From the NCBI GenBank assembly GCA_905183005.1, contig CAJJDO010000079.1, positions 402,249 through 466,248 on the forward strand: a stretch of DNA of 64,000 nt, written 5' to 3'. Position 1 is the stretch's first letter. Each line of letters opens with the position of its first letter. Below, in pieces: positions 25,732 to 37,400 of this stretch. Below the pieces are notes generated by a model. The model had not been told where the DNA came from. It did not search any database and saw only the letters and a program-made list of their open reading frames with translations. Source of the stretch: Paramecium pentaurelia (lineage: Eukaryota > Ciliophora > Oligohymenophorea > Peniculida > Parameciidae). The position numbers and the translations under genes were made by a program.

Positions 25732-26034
25732 TCATTTTTTGATAAGTCCAATTAAAGTTTGTTAAAATTGATATTGTTCATCAGCTTTCAACAATGTTGT
25801 TTACTTAGAATTTCTTTTTTTGGTAAAAATTATATCTTGAATCTTTATCTATTATTATTATGATAACTATTTGGAATTTGTCAAAGGAGATAAAGGTTTT
25901 GAAAAAGTTGGAGGTGATTTTGTAATTTATTATTTTGATTGATCAATGTCTTATGTTTGCTTTTATAAAGACCTTTTTTTGTTATTTTTCGAATATAATC
26001 GATTTGATTAGTGTTTCTAAATAGAGCATCCCAT
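25732..26034 (-). CDS. small protein with dual acylation motif (MGCS), 100 aa
   Basis: Single exon on the minus strand: ATG at 26034, TGA at 25732-25734, 101 codons. The start MGCSIQKHQSNRLYSKNNKK combines Gly2 for myristoylation, Cys3 for palmitoylation and a following basic stretch, the usual plasma-membrane or ciliary membrane targeting signal. The rest is polar with a proline/serine segment (SPPTFSKPLSPLTNSK) and a helical C-terminus. No enzyme motif. An alternative frame in the 5' part also looks open but lacks an ATG and would need an unusual intron, so I prefer this reading. Confidence 0.72.
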
Positions 26035-26205
26035 TCTGTTCTTTAAATTAATTTACTAAAAATATTAGAATTTATATATCAAATTTAATAATAAATTAAT
26101 ACTTTATACTAAAAAATGATCCAAAAATAGAAGAATCTGATATTAAATTAACATACAATATGGAAATATTTAAATTTAATATAATTTATTTTATACAATT
26201 AAAAC

Positions 26206-27324
26206 TCAATACTAGTTGAAAATGTTAGTATCTTTTACTTATGTTTTTCTCTATGTTTTAATATTGTTAATTTACTCTTTAATTTCCTTTGGATTATACT
26301 AAAATAAATAATTATATAAATTATATACTCTCTTTTTTTTCATTTTCTAAATCTTTTTATGTATTTATACACGAAACTATTATTTTTCTTATTTATTTTA
26401 AGTTTATTCTTTGTTTTATGTATTTTTTCTTGGCCTTTTTCCTTTTTATGAGAATTATTATTTTTTTTGAATTCTCTAAAAAGCATTTTTGGCATTATTT
26501 AATTCTTTTCCTTCTCTTTTAGTTGTTTCTGCTGCTTTCTTAATTCTAACTTCTCTTCCTTTTATTTCTATAGTTTATGCTTAAAGAGCCTTCTTTAATG
26601 ATTGAAATTCATTAAAACTAACATATCCAAAACCTTTTCCAACATGTCTATAAGGATCTTTAATTACTCTAACATAATTAATTTATCCAAAGGCTTCTTC
26701 AAATGCTTTTCTAACTTCTTCTTCTTCTATATCAAATGGCAAATTACCAACAAAGGCTGTTTTAATGTGATCTTTCTAAAAATTGAATAATTAATTTACT
26801 TTCTTTTATCCTTCTAAGGTACATCTTAAATGTAGATTCATAAATAATTGACCATCTTATTGTGTTGCAGATTTAGCAGATTTAGCATCTTTAAATAGGA
26901 TATAACAATTCTATGATTAGGCTCCTTCTTAAATTTTGCCCATCAATACAGCAGCTCTAACTGGTAGTTTAACATTTTCCTTCTTGGTTGCTCTATCAAC
27001 AGGTATTGATCTAAACCAAACTTTTTCAATCTAATTATTTTTTATTGATACCTCTCCATATTAAGTGAATACTTTTCTAATATCATTTTTTTTAGCATTG
27101 ATGCTCACATTTCCTACAAATAAAGTTCTTCTTATTCTATCAGCATCCATTTATTCTTTATCTTCTTGAGTTTATTTAAGTCCTTATTCATTGTCATCTT
27201 CTAAATCAACGTTATTTTTGGATTTGGATTCCACTTACTTTTCTATTATCTCTATTTGCTTTGAAAATAGATCATTGATTTAATTCTTTGTTTATTTTCC
27301 AGAAGTTAAAATAGATGAAAGCAT
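26206..27324 (-). CDS. RBM34/Nop12-like nucleolar RNA-binding protein, two RRMs
   Basis: Minus strand, ATG at 27324, TGA at 26206-26208. I infer introns at 27031-27051 (21 nt), 26776-26799 (24 nt) and 26299-26328 (30 nt), giving 347 residues; all three are multiples of three without TGA, so the frame is open even if they are kept. RRM1 (about residues 65-170) begins RRTLFVGNVSINAKKNDIRK and continues IEKVWFRSIPVDRATKKENV, typical of the RBM34/Nop12 subfamily with its long loop. RRM2 (about 175-255) has TAFVGNLPFDIEEEEVRKAF as RNP2 and KGFGYVSF as RNP1. The C-terminal tail is very basic and glutamine-rich. Family members act in the nucleolus in large-subunit rRNA maturation. Confidence 0.87.
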
Positions 27325-27499
27325 ATAATTAATTATGGTAATTAATACGAATTTTAGAGTAAACAAAACTTTATAATTAAATGAAGGATAAATACAGTTT
27401 TTAATTATTTTTATATCTATTTAAGAATGAATTCTAATATATAGGATTTAAGTTAAATTGTAAATATTAAGCATATTGTATATATATATATATATGTTA

Positions 27500-28064
27500 T
27501 CAAAGTTATAGGATGTTTTTTTAGAATTCCTATGTTTTAACTTCTTCTTATCTATTATAGTTAGAATTCCATGTATTAAGTAAATGATTTGATTGGATTT
27601 TGATAATGTCACAAACATTTTCAACTGGTTAGCTTTAAATGTTGTTAGCTATCTTATCCATAGTGTAAGCCAAAAATAAATCTTTAATTGTTATTCCTTA
27701 ACAATCTGGAGTTGTCATTTCTACTTTTAATACACTTCCTTTTTGAGTCCATTTTGGAAAATCTAAAATATTAATAAAATGATATACGTTTCATTTAATC
27801 GGCTATTTATGAAACAGAACCCATAAAGACGAAAGTTTCTTTGAAGCTATTAAATTTGTATTCTCTAATTAATTTAGAAGTATCAATGTTCTATGACCAA
27901 GTTAATTGATGAACATCAATAGCATGACTGACTTCATCTTGATTTAGTTTGGAAACAGATATTGTTGGAATGTCAGTTAAATCCCTTACAACAATCTTTA
28001 AAGAACTTATTAAGGTTGTTGTTGTTGTTTTAAATCCAATTTCATTAGAAAGGTATCTGTACAT
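27500..28064 (-). CDS. pterin-4a-carbinolamine dehydratase-like protein with altered active site
   Basis: Minus strand, ATG at 28064, TGA at 27500-27502, one 25-nt intron at 27763-27787; 179 residues. Residues about 50-150 follow the PCD/DCoH fold: LIREYKFNSFKETFVFMGSV, then MKHFPKWTQKGSVLKVEMTT, then GITIKDLFLAYTMDKIA. Active enzymes have HHPEW at the second block and TH a little later. Here the first His is kept (KHFPKW), the second is Phe, and the later His is Thr. The 50-residue N-terminal extension could be a mitochondrial presequence. The enzyme normally recycles pterin cofactor for aromatic amino acid hydroxylases; with two of three catalytic His missing, a non-catalytic role is likely here. 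Transcribed divergently from the giant anoctamin gene. Confidence 0.8.
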
Positions 28065-28485
28065 TGTGAAGACAAAGCAATTAGTTATTTTAATAATGAC
28101 TTAAATAACTTACAACACTTGATTTATATATTAAGAAAATAAACTGAATAAAATTTCAGTTATTTTAATCATATTTCTTAATTTATCAATTTTGCTGTTA
28201 ATTTTTTTAATACTGAAAATTTGCTTAATTAATATTCAAGCTTATTAATTGATTAGATCTATTATAAAGAAATAATTAAGAAAAATCAAAACAATATAGG
28301 TTGAAATAATTTAGAAAAAATATCAATTTTAAAGATCATCTTATTGAGAAAAACAATATATATATTTGAATTCAATTGATATTAGTACTTTAAATATTGA
28401 TGAAATGGTTTCAATGACAATATTAACATCAAAAAGAATATTGACTATTACATTTGTGTTTTAAATATATTATTATATTTATATA
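28065..28485. other. divergent promoter region
   Basis: 421 bp of AT-rich sequence between two divergent starts (28064 minus, 28486 plus). It must contain both promoters, but no recognisable motif stands out. Confidence 0.5.
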
Positions 28486-31400
28486 ATGACAAATAAAGAC
28501 TAATTTTACAAACTCGAAGAAATAGAGGAAGAAGGTAATTAATCAAAATCGAGTGATGAATCATCAGAATCAGATAATCTATTTTCATCAATGAGATAAG
28601 TTAAGACTGTTAGGGCATAAAAGAAAAAGACTCTATATGCAGAGAAATTAATATAGACTTATAATTCTTATTTGTAATTTCTTGGTGGATAATAATTATC
28701 TGATAAGGAATAAGATGATTTGAAAATGTTTCTTGGCAATTTAACTCAAACAAGATTGAATTAGCTTACAGATAAATACTAATATTTAACAGAATATGAT
28801 TATCATATGGGAGATGTAGTAATAGCGTAAATAAGTTGAATCAATATTAGATTTCCTAATCCTGATAGTCCTAAAAGTGAAGACTTAGGAACAATGACTT
28901 AATTGGAAGCAATTTAATTATGTTTGAATTGTTTTGCTGCTAATAAATATGCTACAGAATTTGAAGTTATGGATAATCTTATTTTAATAAAGGCTATTGA
29001 ATAGAATTTATATCATTTACAATCTGATGATGAATTTTTATTAAAATAATATGAAGAAGAAGATAGAATGAGAGAAGAATAAGAATAAATATTAAGTGAA
29101 GATTCAAGAAATAAAAAGAATATTATAGATTCATCTAAACAATTAGATACAGAAGAAAGAAATAATGAAGGTAGAAAAAGTGCAAAAAGAGAAAGATTTT
29201 AAAATTTAAAAAGATGGGGTGGTTCATAGAAATTATTTAGTGATGAAGTTGAGAAATTGGAACTTAAATTAATATAAATCTATAATTTAGATAGAAAGAC
29301 AAGACAAACTGCTATTAAAGAAGCTTTTAATTTAGATAATTATAAATTAGATAGATTTATTAGAATTAAATTAAGTGGAGGTAAGTTTCTAGAATATAAT
29401 GAAAAAGAAAAATATTGGATTCGTACATAAAATTAAACTAAAGATTTTAGTACACTTATAAGATAGGCTGTGATATTATAATTAAGTAAATTAGGTTTCT
29501 TAATGAGATAATTTATATCTAAAGATGGTTCAACAATCTTTTTAGTATTATATTAAGCAGATTAAAATCTAAAAAATTTGGCTAATAAATATGAAATTAC
29601 AAAATAATTAAATTTCTAATTTTAAGATATATTCTCATATGAACCTGTTGATGATAATCTAAGACCATTAAGATTAAATAATAGATTATGGAAATCAAAT
29701 AATGATTATAAAGGTGAATTATCAAAAATGTTTATTTATCTTAAACCTAAAATTGTAGAATTACTTGATAAAATTAATTATAAATAAATTTCAAGGGAAA
29801 TAAATTAATCAATGATAAATTAATAAATATTCTCTTAAGGAGATGAAGAGGTTATTGATGATTATGCTCCTCAAGATGATGTTTGGAAAGCTTATTATGC
29901 TTATTTAATCTATTTAGAAGAAAAAGTTACACATCTTAGAAATTAATGCATTATTCAAAATGAATTTGCATAATTTTTTAATAAAAATACTAAAAGTAAA
30001 AAACCATATGAAATTTATATGGAAAAAAACCCAGATAAACTTAAATTTTAAGATTAAATTAATAGTCAAGATATACACATTTTAGAATAATTATAAAAAG
30101 AATCTGAAATTGAGGATTAGATAGATTTAAATGGAAGAAATATAGAACTCATGGATGTTTTTTATGGCATTTTTTAAATTATATAGGAGCATAGAAAATA
30201 ATAGAAATATTATGATTAAATTAAAGGAATTTGTAATATAAATGCAAATAAATTCATTAGTTCTAAAGATGTTAAAGTTTTAAAGAAAGAATAATTAGCT
30301 AAAGCATATTTAGATTTATTTTAGGAAGCATTATAAATTACAAATTTAGGAAGTATTAAACCTCTTAAAACCATTTGGGATTTAGCAGATATAGCTCCTT
30401 TTGAGCCATTTATAACTTATAAACTGACAGCAGATAAATTGGCAAAAAGTTAATAATGTAAAATTAATGCTTTATGGAAATAATATTGTATTACAGAGAC
30501 TGGTAAGATTTCATTATTCTCAAATATGGAAAGAATGAAAATAAATAATCTGGCTCTAGACGAAAAGATCAATTTTACAATATTAATTTCAGATAAATTT
30601 GTTTTGGCCAAATATTGTTTGCATGATAATTATGAAATATAAGGAAAGAGTAAGCGTTCATTTTTTGTACCTCTTTTTAAATCTGATTATAATATAGAAA
30701 TTCTAAAGAATAAATCTTTATATTTATATTTCTATAAAGAAATGACTGAAAGGAATTATTTAGGCATTATTGGTTAAAACAAATATTAGAATCAAGAATA
30801 TTAATTTGCAGAACGAAAACTAGAAAATTTAGCATTTCAATGGAGATTTCAATGGAATCATCCTTGGTTTGTACCTACCAAATAAATTAGAGAATATTAT
30901 GGTGAAAAATTAGCCATATATTTTCATTTTGTTGGATATAATGCATCTATGCTTTTTCCAATTGGTATATTGGGTTTAACTATCAGCATAATATAATTTA
31001 TTGTAAGTGATACTAAAACTCCACTTTATGTTTATTTATATATAATATTTGGATTTATTTAGATATAATGGAGTAATTTGATTCATGATATGTGGTAAAC
31101 TAAGGAGAAAGTATTTGCAATGTAATTCGGTTAATTTAATTAATCTGGAGAAGATACAACTTAATAAAGATCATAATTTTATGGTTATTATTCACGTTCA
31201 ATTGAGACAGATAATTTAAATATTCTATTCTTTACAGATTTTTAAAAACTTATGAAAAAAATAGTATCTTTTGCTTTATTATTTATAATGGTTATATTTT
31301 ATGTAGGTATTATAGTATCTATTTTCATTATATCTGATGCATTGTAAGATGTGGAAGCATTCACAGAGCCTGGTTATTCTACAGCTTTATTTGAAGTTAC

Positions 31401-34400
31401 AGTACCAGCTCTGATAAATTTGATACTTGTATTATTATTGGATAGAGTATTTGATAAATTAGCTATTGTATTAACTGATTATGAGAATCATAAAACAATT
31501 AAAATGTATGAAGCTAACTTTATTTATAAAAAGTTTTTCTTATGTTTTTTTGCTTTATGTGTTCCCATTCTAGAAATTTAATTTCTTCATACAGTAATAA
31601 TTATTATATAATAAAATTAGAAATTTGGTTTACATTGTGTTCATGGAGATTGCTTGAAACATTCATGTTATCATTTTGCAACTATGTTTATATTATAGTT
31701 CTTGATCAATGTTTATTTAAAAACAAGATTGTTTGTACTTAAATTTATAAAAGATTTGTATCTTTCTATAAAAAATCCAAAAAGGAAAGAAACAAAATAT
31801 ACACATCTAAATTTAAATGTTAATTCTCATTAATCAAAATCAAATAATACAAATACTAATAAGGTATCTGGATCTCATAAAGTTTCTCTTAAGCCTAGTA
31901 TAGATCCTTTGAAATCAAATTAATAATAAAAAAAATCAATTTCTCATGCATCACATCCATCAAATCAATTTAAATCAAATGAAAGAAGTTCAAATAGTGG
32001 TTCCATATCTTAACCTCCTGATTAGAAACTTTAATTTTTTTAAGATAATTAAATAAATATATAAATTTAAGATTAGGTTGTTGGTGATTAAGATAGTGTT
32101 TAAGAGAAAAAGTAGGAAGATCCATTTCATTTAATAAATGATTACATCGAGGAATGTAAATTTATGTGTAAATAATGGTTTTAGAGTTTTTTGACAAAGA
32201 ATCATATGTTATTAGTCCTGAAAGATATGGAACAGTAGATGATTTTATGGAAATAGCTATATAGCATTCGATGCTTGTCTTATTTGGAACAACATTTCCT
32301 TTAAGTTATATGATTGCCTTTCTTAGAAGTTTGTTAGAATTATAATGTGATAAATTAAAATTGCTTAATGAAATGTAGAGACCTATTCCAATTAGTGAAA
32401 GCACTATTGGAGTGTGGAATAGAGTCCTAGATGGATTAGCCTATTTGTCATTGGTAGTAAATAGTGGTTAGATAACTTCAAAGAGAGATGACATTTCATC
32501 TCCAGATGGTTTAATATAAATGTCTGGTTTCTTTTTAATTTGTCTTTTGGCTAATTTCTTCTTAAGATTTGTAGAAATGACATTGTTTAGTGAATTGCCA
32601 TTTTAGATTTAAGATTTATTGCAAAGATAAGCATATTTAATTAAAAATACAGTTGAGAAATTTAGGGGATCAGCTGAGCGTTCATCAAATAAAGCCATAA
32701 ATCCTAGAAGTTTGAAGCGTTATCCAATTCTTAAAATTTATGGAACTAAAGTAAAGGATGTAAGAATAAAAGAAATGGTGGAATTGAGTTCAGATTCTGA
32801 TGTTGAAGACTATGTAAAAAGAATGGAAGAAATAAAAGGTATTAAACATGAAAAGAAGAAGGTGAAGCCTAAGATTGAAAAGAATGCCAAATCTAAAAAT
32901 TAATAAGAAAATGAAGATGTAGAAGAAAATGAAGAATAAGAATAAGAAGATAATTAAAATTTAAAGTTACTTCAAGATGCAAGTAATAAAGAATCATCAA
33001 TAGAGGAATTACAATAATACTTTAATGCCAGAGTATCTAATTGGGCTATGAAATTTAAAATGAAAGATACTTAAGATAAAGAATAATAATTATTACAAAA
33101 ACTCTTTTTTTAAAAGACATTGGGTTATCTAAAAATGAAAGATTAGTTAAATCCTCATCAAAAACAATGGACATTAGATAGATATACATATAGAAAATTC
33201 TTTTTACCTAGATCCTTGGTTCTAATTAGGAATTTGGATTGGAGAAGATACTTGATATTTTAAGAAGGAGACAAAAGACTTAAGAAATCTTTAAAACAAT
33301 AACAAAATAAAAAGTATGAACTATAATTAGATTTTCTCAATAAACATTAAGATATTTAATAAAATGTTGTGGAAAAGATGGAAATTCTAAAGAAGAAGAA
33401 AGAATTTGTAAAAAAACATGTATGGATTGATGGTCGTAGCACAGTATTCTTAAGATCAGGTGGAGTGTGGTTTGGACAATTTAGAAAAAGTACTAATAAA
33501 GTATCAGGTGTTAAAGTAGCTGAGAGTTATTTTAGAATTTTGGAAAAATTTAAGAAGGTCTGTGAGAATGAGAATAAGGCTATGGAATAAAATATCTAAG
33601 ATTAATAATAAGAATAGATAGAAGATTCTAATAAAAATAAAAAGGATACAAAATTTAAACCAATAGATGAATAATTTTTTAATTTGACTTGCAATCTATC
33701 TCAAACATAACTTAAGAAATTTTCATCTACTTCTTTAATCTCACTTCTTGATTCCTTATAAATAAGACATAAAGAGCATTATATATATATGTTGTCATCC
33801 AAAGGAGTTAGTTAAGTTGAATATTAATTAGATAATTATATCACAAATGAATTAAGAAAATAAAATAGAATTATGAATTTTTCCTATATACCATTTAGAA
33901 TTCAAGCTCCATTCTTAAAATTTAATTAAATGTAGATTTGGGAGTTGTTTGTAGAGGAATAGATGAGATAAACACAACCAAAATTTAATCTACTTTATAG
34001 AATAGATAAAAAGAAAGATCAATTTGCTTCAAATATAAATACAAATGTTTTTGGTCTACAACCTTAAAACAAAAGATGGTTAATGTCATATGTTGATGTA
34101 CCAAAAAGAGAGGATATAATGCTCTATTATACAACTGAAATATCATATAATAGGAATATTTTTAAAGATTTTATTAATAGAGTTTATAGATTTTATGATA
34201 TTGTTGAAGGACCTGATTATGCAAGCTTAAATCTACCTATAGGAATTGCTAAACTTAGTTATTTAAAAATTTAAAAACAACCCCAATATTTAAATATACG
34301 AGATCCATTAGTTAAAGGTTACTTAAGTAGAGCTTATAGTTCTCCTAAGACTCATAAATTTTGTAATGGGAAGACTCTTAAAGATGTTATAAAAGAGAGA

Positions 34401-37400
34401 AAAACAAAATATACAGATATTGAAATTTCAAATTTTATCACTTCAACAATTAAATTATTAGATTTTTTAGAAACAAATATGGGGATGTTTCATGGTTGTC
34501 TAAATTTGGATAGTTTTATTCTTGTTGAAAAATTGGATAAGGCAAAACATTTATAATATGTAGTCTTTGATTTTGGAATGTTTTTTTGGTATGATCTCAA
34601 TACTGAAAGAACATATTTCATGAGATCCATATAATAAAATGATGAATTATGGTATATGAGTCCAGAATTGTTAACTAATTATCTTTAACCTAGTAATTAG
34701 ATACCTTTAAATCCATAGAAATGTGATATATATTCATTAGGAATGATAAGTCTTCATATGGTTACTCTTGGATAAATGAAGTTAGATGTAGAAAAATCAC
34801 TATAAGAATATGATGGAGATGTTGGTTTTACAGTAAGAAGATGGATGATGAATAATAAAAATTAATTGATTCATGATTATCCTAAATCTAGTTAATTAAT
34901 AATGTAATTGTTGCATCCAGATTATAAATTAAGATTATATCCTTCTGTAATGGCAGCTAAATTATAAGGTAGAGCAATATTTAATGATAATGGAATGTGT
35001 AATTTTAATTTTGATGAGGAATTGGAAGTATTGAAATAAAAAAGATTTTGCCCAACTTTCTATGACAATATATTGGATGAATTGAATGAGGAATAATCTA
35101 AAAATCAAGTTTTTATATCTATCAAATCATATTTAAAGTAAACTATCTTTTCATTTGAATAATATTTGATTTTGGGACAACTTGAAAAATTTGATGAAAT
35201 GTCTCAAGATTTTGAAGAAATTATTATTCATAAGTATTTTCTTACTTCTGTAGAATAATCTACTGAAGAAATATCAGATTTTTTAAGTCATTTTTAATTG
35301 TATTTTAAATCCAATATTGTCAATATAATATCAAATAGTTTAGATGAATTCAAATATTTTATTTTCTATTTCCAATACAAAATTATCTTTTTTATTTACA
35401 TGAATCGATTAGAAATTAGTATAAAATAATGTACTTAATTATTAAATTTACTAAATGAATTTGAAGAAATAATAAATGAAGTTATCCTTTTAAGTTAATC
35501 TGAAAATTTAGTTATTTAGGAAAAGTTTAAAAATGATGAAAAACTAATATTCAACTTATTATAATTATAGAAAGATGATTATTCATCATCAAAATTTATG
35601 AAATCATTCTCTCATCATATCAAAGTTTATATTTTTTAAATGCAAATGTTAATATCTTAAATATGTAATCTAAATAGTATGTATTCAATTGGTATAGAAT
35701 AAACTAGCAAATTAATTACGGATTAATGGAATGAAATTAAATATGATCTGAAATATTTAGAAAAAGATAATAATTATTTTCTTTTAACTAATTCAATTTA
35801 TATTAAATTATTGAATCGATTATAGATTTAATTTATATAACTATAATTATTATTTGATAGTTTTGACAAAAATGCTTTAAATTAAGGAAATGAATTGTTA
35901 ATTGATATTTAATTGATGCAATAATTTATTTAAAATGAAAAAATAACTGAAAAACAAAGTGTTATTAAATCAATTGTTAAGTGTTCAAAACATAAATAAT
36001 TAAATGAAGATCTAATGAAGTAATCTTTAGCTTATCTTAATTTTTATGAAAATTAAGTTAAATTTATTTTATTATTATTATATAATAGAAATAAGGAATT
36101 TTAACAGACAGAATTAATTGCTTCTTAATTGGTAAAATAATTTATATAATCTAATTGTATTTTGGAGCAATTAAATTTCATTCCAATTATTGGATGGATT
36201 GGCGAACATTATTCAGAAACTGATCAACAGGAAAATATGTAAAATCTGTATAAATTTATTATTACATTGATGGAAGAACAATTTATGATTTATGAAAGCT
36301 TCTAAATAGAGTCTACAATTTATTTTAACTATTTAAAGGTTATAATAACTTAGACTATATTTTATTGTTCTTAATTGCTTTATTATAATGTTTTATCAAT
36401 GAGTAATGGAATATATTAGGGATTCATGCAATTAATCTAATCTCATAATTTGTATGGAGACAATAATCTATTAAGTCACATAATCTAAATCAAATTGGTA
36501 CATGTTTTAATTGAGAATTAATAACATCAATATCCATATTATTTCAGACAAAATGAAGATCAATTAGATTATAATTATGATGTTCCAAACTCTATTTTAA
36601 ATTAATCTTTAATTACTTGTTTACTAAAGCTTTATAAATTTGTTGTAAAACATCTACAAGTTAATGAAGAACAAGAAAACAATGAAATAACTTGGTTTTA
36701 TGATGATAAAATTAGTTAATTAAAATTAGAGTTATTGTATGGTTATACTTTTATATTAAGTAAGTAGAATGTTGAATCAGAAAATAATCATCCTTTTATT
36801 GATTTATAAATAGCAATAAAAAAATATATAATAATTATTGATGAATAATTATAAAACTCAAATGTTTTTGTAGTTATTGAAAATAAGGTTCTTTATACAA
36901 GAATATTATAATTGACCTATGATTATTAATAGGCTTTTGATCACATTAAAATAGTTGATTTATTATAATAAATTCCAATAAAAGAGGATGATATTTCTGA
37001 TCAATAAAAGGCATCTTTACAATAAATCTTTTTTTCTATACTTGACATTCATGTTAATAATAATTTTTACTATAATAATCAATAGACTTATAAATAGATG
37101 ATGTAATTAGAAGAAATGTAATTCATAAAAAATCATAAAACATTTTAAATTAGATTTCTGTTGATAAAATTAATGGATTTCTTTTTAAAATGTTAATAAT
37201 TAGAATTAAATAATGAATTAATTAAATTTTTGTTTACTTTATATTAAAATAAAGCTAAGATGTTGAAAAAAGAGAAATATACATTAAAATTAGCATTAGA
37301 AATTAATAGATTGAGAACATATGTATTATCTGAAGAACTAAGGCAATTAGTTGAAAAATAAGATAAAAAAGATAATACAAAAATATAAGATTTATTTGAA

